Shown here piece by piece: positions 6,073-12,707 of a DNA stretch of 12,707 nt. The stretch lies in the NCBI GenBank assembly GCA_019116185.1, contig DXCD01000121.1:1-12707 (forward strand), in the 5' to 3' direction. The stretch comes from Candidatus Mediterraneibacter stercorigallinarum. Lineage in GTDB: Bacteria; Bacillota; Clostridia; Lachnospirales; Lachnospiraceae. Within the stretch, counting starts at the first letter, position 1. Each line of letters starts with the position of its first letter. Under the pieces are notes generated by a model. It saw nothing but the letters and a program-made list of their open reading frames with translations. It was not told the origin of the DNA and did not search any database. The translations under genes and the position numbers were made by a program.

Positions 6073-8190
6073 ATGGAGAAAAACGAGAATAGGACTATGG
6101 ATGAACAGCGGGAGGCGGCGATGGAAGAAAAGCTGCGCGACCTGACCGGCGACACAGAGATACCGCCTTCACTGGAGCCGGAAGCAGTAGAAAGGCTGCT
6201 GCTGGAGAAGAAAAAGGAAAAGGCAAAGAAATACCGCCGCCGTTACGCAGGAATCGCAGCGGCTGCATGCCTCTGCATTGCGGTGGGCGCGGGCGCGGTC
6301 GTGGCACAGCATGTCAATATGGGCGGCGGTTCCCCGACTGCAGGTATGTCAGGAAGCGCACAGGCGGATGCTGACAGCGAGGAAGCGGGCAGCTCTGAAA
6401 GTGAGACGGTGAACCTGTCAGACAAGATTGCCTCTGCGAAAGATTATGACCAGATCTATGAGTACATTCAGGCAGAACAGAAGCAGCAGGAAAAGCAGGC
6501 AAGAATGTACACTGATGGAATGACGACAGATAATATGATGGAGATGGCGGAGGCGGACAGTGCGTCAGCAAACGGGGCAGCGGGCGGGAGCGCCATGGAT
6601 GCCGGTTCTTCCGGCGGTTCGGCAGCGTACAGCGGATCTGATGGCGGCGGCACAGGAAACGGATATTCGGATACGAATGTCAGAGAAGACGGCGTCGGCG
6701 AGGCTGATATCGTCAAGACAGACGGGGAGAACCTGTATATCCTGAACGGAACAAAAGTGGAGATCGTGAGTATTGCATCGGACGAGATGCAGGAGCTTGC
6801 GGCAGTGGCTGTAGATGCGGACAGCAATATCCGGGAATTATATGTGGACGGTGACCGGCTGGCAGTGCTCTATACACGGAGTGACTACACGAAGGAAGAT
6901 GGATTTGAAGTACAATTACGAGATTATACGTGCACGGATGTGTATGATATCAGTGATAAATCCGCGCCTGTGAAGTTGAACACTATTTCACAGAGCGGTT
7001 ATTACAATACCATGAGGGTGAAGGATGGATATGCATATGTGCTCAGCAGTTTCTATGCGGATACAGCGGCGCCAAGGTCGGATGTCGGCGCTTATGTCCC
7101 GGAGGTGGAAGGCAGCACGATAGAGGCGGACCGGATCTACATGCCTGAGAGTGAGCAGGGCAGCCAGTATACCGTGATCACGGCATTTTCCCTTGCGGAA
7201 CCACAGGAACAGACGGACAGCAGGGCAGTATTCGGAAGCGCGGGGCTGTGTTATGTGAGCGGCAGCAGTATTTATGTCACGGAGACCTGTTATGATGAGG
7301 CTGGCTCTGATGTGACGCAGACCGCGGTCCGAAAGGTGTCATACCATGACGGACAGCTTGAAGGAGCGGCGCAGGCTAAAGTAGACGGGACGCTCAACGA
7401 CTCCTTCAGTATTGATGAATATAACGGGTATCTGCGCCTGGTGACTACGGTGACGCCGATCGGTGACGGTGTCGCGCTCTACGGTTCTTCCGCTGCCGGC
7501 GCTGAGGAAGAAACTGTGGCTACAAATTCTCTTTATGTGCTGAATGAAGCCCTGGAGCTGACAGGGGAGATTACAGATCTGGCTGTGGATGAGCAGGTAT
7601 ACTCCGCGCGTTTCATGGGAGATATCGGATACTTTGTCACATTCCGTCAGGTGGATCCGCTGTTTTCCGTCGATCTCTCCGATCCGGCAGAGCCGAAGAT
7701 CATCGGAGAGCTGAAGATACCGGGATTTTCCGATTATCTGCATCCTTACGGGGAGGGGCAGCTCCTGGGCATCGGGATGGATGTGGATGAAGAAGGCGTG
7801 ACAACAGAAGGCGTCAAGCTGTCCATGTTCGATATTTCCGATCCGGCAAATGTCACGGAAGCGTCCCAGCTGGTCCTTGAAAATATGTATGGAACAGACG
7901 TGGCGTATAATTATAAATCCGTGTTCGTGGATGTGGAGAAAAACCTGTTCGGATTCCGCGCATACGGGCCACAGTCAGATGTATATTATATCTTTTCCTA
8001 TGATGCGGCTGAAGGGTTTAAGGAAGTGTTCTCGCGGGAACTGACAGGGTACGGAGAGTCCCGGGGTCTGTACGCGGGAGCGAAATTCTACCTGATCGTC
8101 GGGAATACGATAGAATCCTATACACTGGCAGGCTTTGAGAAGATCGATGACATTGTGCTGGGAAACGTAGAGCCGGTGGCAATAGAATAA
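6073..8190 (+). CDS. Membrane-anchored beta-propeller protein (PF09826-type), probable anti-sigma/sensor partner
   Basis: This 705-residue protein has a charged cytoplasmic head (1-57, including IPPSLEPEAVERLLLEKKK), one membrane segment (about 59-79), and a Gly/Ser/Ala-rich extracellular linker (about 82-200). A large beta-propeller follows, starting with the hallmark NVREDGVGEADIVKTDGENLYILNG (202-226). The tail has SDYLHPYGEGQLLGIG, also typical of the 'beta-propeller domain distantly related to WD-40' family. The short head with a Pro-rich helix-forming stretch next to the membrane resembles heads of clostridial anti-sigma factors. With the sigma gene directly upstream, a role in holding the sigma factor at the membrane and releasing it on an outside signal is inferred. 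AGGAGG at 6059-6064 supports ATG 6073; a GTG at 6064 overlaps that site and is rejected. The ligand is unknown. Confidence 0.85.
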   Translation: MEKNENRTMDEQREAAMEEKLRDLTGDTEIPPSLEPEAVERLLLEKKKEKAKKYRRRYAGIAAAACLCIAVGAGAVVAQHVNMGGGSPTAGMSGSAQADADSEEAGSSESETVNLSDKIASAKDYDQIYEYIQAEQKQQEKQARMYTDGMTTDNMMEMAEADSASANGAAGGSAMDAGSSGGSAAYSGSDGGGTGNGYSDTNVREDGVGEADIVKTDGENLYILNGTKVEIVSIASDEMQELAAVAVDADSNIRELYVDGDRLAVLYTRSDYTKEDGFEVQLRDYTCTDVYDISDKSAPVKLNTISQSGYYNTMRVKDGYAYVLSSFYADTAAPRSDVGAYVPEVEGSTIEADRIYMPESEQGSQYTVITAFSLAEPQEQTDSRAVFGSAGLCYVSGSSIYVTETCYDEAGSDVTQTAVRKVSYHDGQLEGAAQAKVDGTLNDSFSIDEYNGYLRLVTTVTPIGDGVALYGSSAAGAEEETVATNSLYVLNEALELTGEITDLAVDEQVYSARFMGDIGYFVTFRQVDPLFSVDLSDPAEPKIIGELKIPGFSDYLHPYGEGQLLGIGMDVDEEGVTTEGVKLSMFDISDPANVTEASQLVLENMYGTDVAYNYKSVFVDVEKNLFGFRAYGPQSDVYYIFSYDAAEGFKEVFSRELTGYGESRGLYAGAKFYLIVGNTIESYTLAGFEKIDDIVLGNVEPVAIE

Positions 8191-8207
8191 ATGATACAAA
8201 ACTTTGA

Positions 8208-8268
8208 AGGGGTCAGGCCCCTGCGGGGAGAATATTCTGACAGCTTTCCCCGCGGGGGTCTGCCCCCT
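8208..8268. terminator. Long GC-rich bidirectional terminator hairpin
   Basis: A 22-base arm (8208-8229) pairs with 8247-8268 with only about three non-Watson-Crick positions and a 17-base loop. It lies between two convergent operons: the propeller gene ends at 8190 and the minus-strand glycosyltransferase ends at 8282. Short T-rich tracts follow on both strands (TTTCTCT on plus, TTTGTATCATTT on minus). Each arm is also self-complementary (GGGGTCAGGCCCC; GGGGGTCTGCCCCC), so alternative paired hairpins are possible. Confidence 0.75.
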
Positions 8269-8281
8269 TTCTCTGCCATTT

Positions 8282-9226
8282 TCAGAATCCGCCCTTTTTC
8301 TTAACGATATATATGGGGCGTTTCTTGCTTTCCATATATTCTTTTGACATATACTGCCCCAGGATGGACATGAAAAGCATCTGGATCCCGTTGAGGGCAA
8401 GGATCAGGCAGATGAGCAGAGGCATCCCGGCCAGCCCGTGTCCGGAGACAAAGGAGAAGATCCCGGTCAGAAGTGCTGCAAGGAGCAGGACCGCCCCGGT
8501 TGTCCCGGCAATCGTGGAGGGCGCGGACGAGAAGGAGAGGATGCCGTCCAGGGCATAGCGGAACAGGGAGCGCAGGCTCCATTTTGTCTCTCCGGCAGCG
8601 CGCGCTACATTGTGGAAGGGAATCCATTTCGTCTCAAAACCCACAAAGGAAAAGATCCCTTTCATATACCTGTTGTACTCTTTCAGCTCCAGGACAGAGT
8701 CCGTCATCGCCCGGTTCATCATGCGGAAATCCCCTTTGCCGTCTCCCATATCCAGGCGGCACACCCGTCCGATGAGATGATAGAAAGAGCGGGAAAGAAA
8801 GGTTCGCACAGGACTCTCGCCCGAGCGGTCTTCCCTCAGCCCGGCACAGCAGTCATAGCCTTCCGTCTTTACAACGCGGTACATTTCTTTTAACAGCTCC
8901 GGCGGATGCTGGAGATCCGCGTCCATGATCACACAGTAATTGCCGGAGGCATTCTGAAGCCCCGCATACATTGCGGCTTCTTTGCCGAAATTCCGGGAAA
9001 AGGAGAGGTACCTGCACCGGCTGTCTGTATTGGAGAAGTTTTCCAGAAGCTCCGGCGTGCGGTCCCGGCTTCCGTCATCCACGAAAATAAATTCGCAGTC
9101 AGCCCCTTCGATGTCTTTTACTGCGTCAGCCGCTGTCCGGTAAAATGCAGGCAGCGCTTTTTCCTCGTTATAACAGGGGACAATGATACTGATCAGGTCT
9201 TTTATATTTTCTTCAGCCTTATTCAT
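8282..9226 (-). CDS. GT2 polyprenyl-phosphate glycosyltransferase (CsbB/GtrB-like)
   Basis: This 314-residue membrane-anchored family 2 glycosyltransferase would transfer a sugar from a nucleotide donor to undecaprenyl phosphate on the cytoplasmic side. The catalytic domain starts ISIIVPCYNEE (13-22), with EFIFVDDGSRDRT (45-57), the metal-binding D102-A-D104 in MDADLQHPPE, and GETKWS (212-217), all characteristic of the DPM1/GtrB/CsbB group. Two membrane helices close the protein (about 240-262 and 267-292), followed by a basic tail. The ATG at 9226 has AGGAGG nine bases upstream; an in-frame start at 9256 lies within the upstream gene and is rejected. The start overlaps the stop of the GtrA-type gene by eight bases, so the two are translationally coupled. 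In Bacillus and Listeria, CsbB-type enzymes supply sugars for lipoteichoic acid glycosylation. The exact sugar cannot be deduced. Confidence 0.9.
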   Translation of the reverse strand: MNKAEENIKDLISIIVPCYNEEKALPAFYRTAADAVKDIEGADCEFIFVDDGSRDRTPELLENFSNTDSRCRYLSFSRNFGKEAAMYAGLQNASGNYCVIMDADLQHPPELLKEMYRVVKTEGYDCCAGLREDRSGESPVRTFLSRSFYHLIGRVCRLDMGDGKGDFRMMNRAMTDSVLELKEYNRYMKGIFSFVGFETKWIPFHNVARAAGETKWSLRSLFRYALDGILSFSSAPSTIAGTTGAVLLLAALLTGIFSFVSGHGLAGMPLLICLILALNGIQMLFMSILGQYMSKEYMESKKRPIYIVKKKGGF

Positions 9227-9611
9227 GGCAGGGCACCTCCTTTTTGAAAATTCCATATTTGCAGAGAATGTAATTCCCGATCACAGTAACAACGCTGACA
9301 AATAATTTTGCGGGAAACGGGGAGACGCCCAGGCTGTCAATAAACAGCCAGAGAAGGGCGTTTTCCGCCAGCAGCGTGAGAAAACGTGCTCCCACAAAGG
9401 AGGCAAGCTCCGTCATGACCCGGTTTCCTGAATGAAAGACCCAGCAGCGGTTCAGGAGGTAGGCAGTGAGCACTGCTCCTGCCCAGGCAATGCTGTTGGA
9501 AGCCAGCCAGGGGAGATCCAGGAACAGAAGCCCCGCGTACAGGAGATAATTGACTCCGGTCGTTATGCCGCCGCTGATGAGATAAGTGAGCAGTTCTTTA
9601 TTGAGTTTCAT
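9219..9611 (-). CDS. GtrA/GtcA-family membrane protein (lipid-linked sugar flippase)
   Basis: This 130-residue protein has four hydrophobic segments (about 8-28, 38-56, 72-92 and 99-119). It carries the GtrA family pattern: LLTYLISGGITTGVNYLLY at the N terminus, ITW/IAW followed by YLLNRCWVF (51-59), and a C-terminal NYILCKYGIFK (113-123). GtrA/GtcA proteins are thought to flip undecaprenyl-phosphate sugars to the outer face of the membrane. Its ATG overlaps the TGA of the yfhO-like gene (ATGA at 9608-9611), and its stop overlaps the GT2 start by eight bases, so the three genes form one tightly coupled operon. A GAAGGAAGGGAT tract supplies the ribosome binding site. Confidence 0.9.
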   Translation of the reverse strand: MKLNKELLTYLISGGITTGVNYLLYAGLLFLDLPWLASNSIAWAGAVLTAYLLNRCWVFHSGNRVMTELASFVGARFLTLLAENALLWLFIDSLGVSPFPAKLFVSVVTVIGNYILCKYGIFKKEVPCHE

Positions 9612-12214
9612 TTTCTATCCCTTCCTTCAGATCTTTTTAAATATTGTTTTGCCCGGCATGCCGCCAGGAAAATCACGTATCCTGCTGCTGTTAAAATGCT
9701 GACAAGGATGCCGGCGGCTTTCCCGGGCGGCGAAAAACGGATCTCGATATTGTGTGTTCCTTCTGCCAGGGATGTCCCGGCAAATGCTTCATTGACGGTT
9801 ACGATTTCCGACGGCTGACCGTCCACAAGGATCTCCAGGCCATTCTGTGCCGGAATGGATGTGGCAAGGTATCCGTCCCGCTCAGCGGTGACAGTTCCGG
9901 TTAAAACCGTATAAAATCTTCCTGATGCTCCTGTGTCAGGGGTCCCGGTTTTTTCGGATGACAGGACCAGCGGAGTATACTCTTTCACAGAAAGAAGACT
10001 CGGGTCATAAAGATGCCACTGGATGTCAGATATCATGTAATGCCCTTTGGACAAGGTAATAGAAAGATCCGTGATTCCCTTGTCCGAGCCGGAAGAAAAT
10101 TGATAGTTAAAATAATCATTTCCGTTAGGATAAGGGGCAAACATTCCTGAAAGCTTATTCCGGATTCCGTTTATATCAATGACCACAGCATTCATGGTCT
10201 TGTTTTCCAATTGGAAACCGAGCAGGAGGATGGAGCCGGGCTGAGGATTTGTAATGTCCAGGTTAATGGTGCAGGTCTGTTCCGCGGTAATCTCCCAGGC
10301 ATCCCCGGCCTGCCGGATATCAAGCCCGTCCGGGAGCGTGCAGGAGGAAAATTCCGGCGTGTATTGTTTCATATATTCCTCAGAATCAGAGGATTCCACC
10401 GGGATATCCACCACTGTTTTCCGCGTGATCATATCCAGCTTTTCCAGAGCATCCGGCTGCGCAAACTGTTCTTCTGCGACAATATCGTCTGTGAAGTATA
10501 CAGACGGAAGGACATTTTTGTTTTCAGCGATGACATTGTCACCGGATTGATAGATGACCTCATAGCCCGCGGGGACGGCATCCGCTGTTGTCTCCAGGTA
10601 CCGGACGCCAAGCAGGTTCAGCATAAACGGGTTATCCGAGGTCAGCAGCGCCACGCGGTTGTTGATCCGTATGGGAGTCAGGAGGGTATCATAGTAAAGG
10701 TCCGCATATGCCTGCCCGGTCACGGAAGAGTACATGGTGCTCCGTGTCATTCCTGCTTTCGGCAGTTCGTTCCCGCTGATGAGCGGGCTGAGAAGGCTGT
10801 CAAAATGATAGAGCGGATCCATGGAGACTTCTCTCAATTCTTCTGAAGTTAATCCGGGGGCAATATCTGAACGGTACACCCAATCTTCGGTCCGCGCTGT
10901 GGCGAGATACATCCCCACAGGAGCTGCCAGAAGCAGCACAACGAGGACGGCGCGGGCAGCAGGTCCGGGCGGACTTGCCGTAAATCCCTGATCCGCATCG
11001 GGCAGAGGTGCCCCCGGGGAGTGTGATCTGCGCGCTCTTTTTCTATAAATAAGAACGAGGACAAAGAGTACCACTGACTCCGCTATGATCCACGGAAATT
11101 GTTCCTGGCTGAACCAGAGCAGCCCGACAGGAAAGATCACCGCAAATGGATAGAGCGGCAGAGTGAACCTCTCGGGAATTTCGTCATCCCGGAAGAAAAC
11201 TCCCGTATTCCGCAGATAACGGACACAGTGCAGGACGACCAGCGGCATAAAGGGGATCAGGATCTTTGGCCGCGCGTAAAGCGTGCCGTTCAGCACCCAC
11301 GAAAATATGCCGAACATCCCGAACAGCAAAAACAGGATGCTGTCCATGCGGAATTTTTTCTGCGCCAGTCCTGCCAGAATGGCGTACAGGCACACGACGG
11401 TCAGCCCCATGCCGTATTCGTTGAACAGCAGGTTGTTGAGCGCCGGATTGGGGGCGAACAGCTCCAGAAGCGACAGGAGAGTCAGTCCGCTGCCGCCCCT
11501 GCCGTGTTCCAGGAGGACAAGCGCTGTGGGGATCAGCAGGGCGGCAGACATCCCGGCGGCGGTCAGGGCGCAGGGAACGTATTTCTTCAGGAAAGAATAT
11601 TTCCAGAAGTCTCTGCCTTCCTGACGGTACCAGTACCAGCCCACAGCTGCAAATGCGGAAATGGCAAAATAAAAACTGTTCAGGCAGATCAGACACATGC
11701 AGAGCGGCAGCCATCGGGTCCGCTTCTTCCTGACGCACAGGAATGCAAGAAACAGGAAAGGCAGGTAATTAACGAACATGACCTGGCGGTGCATATGGAA
11801 AAGGCATCCTGCCGTCATGAAGAGCACGCTCCCTGTAAATGCAAGGACAGGAGGCATCTTTTCACTCCGAAGCCAGGCATAGCAGAGAAGGACTGAGACA
11901 AGATATACAGCCAGCATGTAATAGGTAAGGATCTGGATCATGGGAACCTGCGGCAGCAGGCAGCCAATCAGGATGTCCGGGCGCAGGAATCCATAATAAG
12001 CGAACTGATATCCGTTGCTGCCGCCGCCCAGACCGAGCCAGGACGGCAGAAGCGTGTGCTGCTCAAGGCACGCGCCGCGTATGGTCTCAGCAAGAGTGGC
12101 GTGCTGGCTCAGCCAGTCTGTATGGGAACCGAAGACAGCGCCCGCCGGCACGATCACAGCGATTAGTATGACAAACAAAAAAATAAGAGCTAAAGGGTAT
12201 ATCCGTTTTTTCAT
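9608..12214 (-). CDS. YfhO-family membrane glycosyltransferase (GT-C type)
   Basis: This 868-residue protein begins with a membrane segment (4-26) followed by an outside loop, FGSHTDWLSQH (28-38), whose D33 fits the catalytic Asp of GT-C enzymes. It has about twelve membrane helices over the first ~440 residues, including a long basic cytoplasmic loop near 395-425. A large beta-rich extracytoplasmic domain (about 450-830) follows, then a final membrane helix (about 836-856) and a basic tail. This is the layout of YfhO (PF09586), which in Bacillus/Listeria transfers a lipid-linked sugar to lipoteichoic acid on the outer face. The two downstream overlapping genes supply the flippase and the lipid-sugar synthase. 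AAAGGAG lies ~11 bases before the ATG, and a small AGCAG-AAC-CTGCT hairpin between them shortens the effective spacing. The acceptor polymer is inferred, not shown. Confidence 0.87.
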   Translation of the reverse strand: MKKRIYPLALIFLFVILIAVIVPAGAVFGSHTDWLSQHATLAETIRGACLEQHTLLPSWLGLGGGSNGYQFAYYGFLRPDILIGCLLPQVPMIQILTYYMLAVYLVSVLLCYAWLRSEKMPPVLAFTGSVLFMTAGCLFHMHRQVMFVNYLPFLFLAFLCVRKKRTRWLPLCMCLICLNSFYFAISAFAAVGWYWYRQEGRDFWKYSFLKKYVPCALTAAGMSAALLIPTALVLLEHGRGGSGLTLLSLLELFAPNPALNNLLFNEYGMGLTVVCLYAILAGLAQKKFRMDSILFLLFGMFGIFSWVLNGTLYARPKILIPFMPLVVLHCVRYLRNTGVFFRDDEIPERFTLPLYPFAVIFPVGLLWFSQEQFPWIIAESVVLFVLVLIYRKRARRSHSPGAPLPDADQGFTASPPGPAARAVLVVLLLAAPVGMYLATARTEDWVYRSDIAPGLTSEELREVSMDPLYHFDSLLSPLISGNELPKAGMTRSTMYSSVTGQAYADLYYDTLLTPIRINNRVALLTSDNPFMLNLLGVRYLETTADAVPAGYEVIYQSGDNVIAENKNVLPSVYFTDDIVAEEQFAQPDALEKLDMITRKTVVDIPVESSDSEEYMKQYTPEFSSCTLPDGLDIRQAGDAWEITAEQTCTINLDITNPQPGSILLLGFQLENKTMNAVVIDINGIRNKLSGMFAPYPNGNDYFNYQFSSGSDKGITDLSITLSKGHYMISDIQWHLYDPSLLSVKEYTPLVLSSEKTGTPDTGASGRFYTVLTGTVTAERDGYLATSIPAQNGLEILVDGQPSEIVTVNEAFAGTSLAEGTHNIEIRFSPPGKAAGILVSILTAAGYVIFLAACRAKQYLKRSEGRDRK

Positions 12215-12230
12215 AGCAGGTTCTGCTCCT
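12215..12230 (-). promoter_or_regulatory. Ribosome binding site of the yfhO-like gene, partly in a hairpin
   Basis: On the minus strand AGGAG (12230-12226) is followed by AGCAG (12227-12223), AAC and CTGCT (12219-12215), immediately before the ATG. The last two bases of the ribosome binding site belong to the stem. The hairpin could either bring site and start closer together or hinder ribosome access. Confidence 0.35.
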
Positions 12231-12324
12231 TTCGACAGATATTAGGATAGTGCAGATTCCTTAAAAAATACCCGAAGAGAATCTAAAGATTTCTTAAGAA
12301 GGAGTTCAGGAAATGTAAAATTAC

Positions 12325-12353
12325 ATATAAAGGTTTGTTTTTGATGGCTTTAA
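12325..12353 (-). promoter_or_regulatory. Candidate sigmaA promoter of the yfhO-gtcA-csbB-like operon
   Basis: TTAAAG (12353-12348), 17 bases and TTATAT (12330-12325) on the minus strand form a modest sigmaA match, giving a leader of about 105 bases. Other AT-rich -10-like words nearby make the exact choice uncertain. Confidence 0.35.
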
Positions 12354-12530
12354 CTGTTCAGCAGCTCCTTTTTAAAATGGATGTGTCAGAATAGTCAGCC
12401 AATATTACTGCGGATTCGCAAATATAGTGTTTCTTTCTGTAGTGAAGCACAAGAGAAAATAATAATTATCAGAATATTCAGCAAAAGCATAAAAATAATG
12501 AATTTATTTTAAAAATATATCAAAAATGCA
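12354..12530. other. AT-rich intergenic DNA without a recognisable gene
   Basis: This stretch separates two divergent promoters. It contains only short open frames without supported starts and A/T tracts just upstream of the strong plus-strand promoter, which may act as an UP element. No RNA gene or repeat was seen. Confidence 0.5.
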
Positions 12531-12559
12531 TTGACAAATATCTGCTTCGGTGATATTAT
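12531..12559 (+). promoter_or_regulatory. Strong sigmaA promoter of the right-edge gene
   Basis: TTGACA (12531-12536), exactly 17 bases and TATTAT (12554-12559) match the consensus at 11 of 12 positions, preceded by an A/T-rich tract. The predicted start near 12566 gives a leader of about 118 bases, longer than the other genes here need. Confidence 0.8.
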
Positions 12560-12620
12560 AAAACCATCCAAAAGAGATAAAGAAAACAGATCTCAAGAGG
12601 ATATTTATCTAAGAGAGTAG

Positions 12621-12638
12621 TAATTAAATTCTTAATTA
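12621..12638. repeat. AT-only 7-bp inverted repeat in the leader of the right-edge gene
   Basis: TAATTAA (12621-12627) and TTAATTA (12632-12638) are perfect inverses around a 4-base loop. Without G or C the RNA hairpin would be weak, so a DNA operator is as likely. GCTGC (12639-12643) and GCAGC (12665-12669) next to it could form a second stem just before the ribosome binding site. Confidence 0.3.
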
Positions 12639-12683
12639 GCTGCTTGATTAGGTTAAAAATAAAGGCAGCAGGAGGTAAGTCCC

Positions 12684-12707
12684 ATGGACAGTATAGTTTC
12701 AGTTAAT
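12684..12707 (+). CDS. Start of a gene cut by the window edge
   Basis: AGGAGGT (about 12670-12676) precedes ATG at 12684, which opens MDSIVSVN before the window ends. The strong promoter, long leader and ideal ribosome binding site indicate a real, well-expressed gene. Eight residues are too few to name a family. Confidence 0.7.

Noticed and set aside
6560..6745. Repeat-like Gly/Ser/Ala-rich DNA in the propeller gene
   Set aside because: It is a low-complexity protein linker within one open frame, not a DNA repeat or CRISPR array.
11099..11896. 265-residue open frame on the plus strand inside the yfhO-like gene
   Set aside because: Low-complexity Gln/His/Arg-rich translation antisense to a clear membrane protein gene; no ribosome binding site or family resemblance. 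The frame at 10211-10846 was rejected for the same reason.
12297..12318. Start-stop mini-ORF (ATGTAA) behind AAGAAGGAG on the plus strand
   Set aside because: Lies in the region expected to be the leader of the opposite strand, with no plus-strand promoter seen; probably chance.
12343..12393. 16-codon open frame MALTVQQLLFKMDVSE
   Set aside because: Weak upstream ribosome binding site and no promoter; overlaps the minus-strand promoter region.

Overview
This window looks like chromosomal DNA of a Gram-positive, spore-forming-lineage gut clostridium, most likely a Lachnospiraceae member. The grounds are AGGAGG-type ribosome binding sites, AT-rich intergenic DNA around moderately GC-rich genes, sigmaA-type promoters, and the gene families present: clostridial S8 peptidase, CsbB/GtcA/YfhO glycosylation proteins and a PF09826 beta-propeller. 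This assignment is inferred from sequence style and family knowledge; no marker gene settles the species.

Layout. Bases 1-459 are AT-rich. They hold a degraded-looking minus-strand coding remnant and a strong asnA promoter set inside a perfect 10-bp inverted repeat. Next come asnA (ammonia-dependent asparagine synthetase) and a YihX-like HAD phosphatase on the plus strand, closed by a terminator near 2141-2160. A minus-strand pair follows from a sigmaA promoter near 3428-3455: a zinc-ribbon protein with an 11-residue amphipathic-helix repeat tail, then a divergent signal peptidase II (LspA-like) protein. On the plus strand, 3586-5292 encodes a large S8 (subtilase) peptidase whose catalytic serine position is occupied by cysteine, behind a possible sporulation (sigmaE-like) promoter. 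After a hairpin, an ECF sigma factor gene is followed 27 bases later by a single-pass membrane protein with a short cytoplasmic head and a large extracellular beta-propeller, which looks like its anti-sigma/sensor partner.

A long GC-rich bidirectional hairpin (8208-8268) separates that operon from a convergent minus-strand operon that reads yfhO-like, gtcA-like, csbB-like. This is a complete three-part machine: the GT2 enzyme would load a sugar onto undecaprenyl phosphate, the GtrA-type protein would flip the lipid-sugar, and the YfhO-type GT-C enzyme would transfer the sugar outside the cell to a wall or teichoic-acid-like acceptor. The last ~490 bases are AT-rich and end with a consensus sigmaA promoter (TTGACA-17-TATTAT), a ~118-base leader and the first eight codons of a gene that runs off the right edge.

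The most interesting points are the Ser-to-Cys subtilase, the sigma factor/beta-propeller pair as a candidate envelope-sensing system, and the zinc-ribbon/LspA-like pair. No CRISPR array, tRNA, rRNA or intact mobile element was seen.
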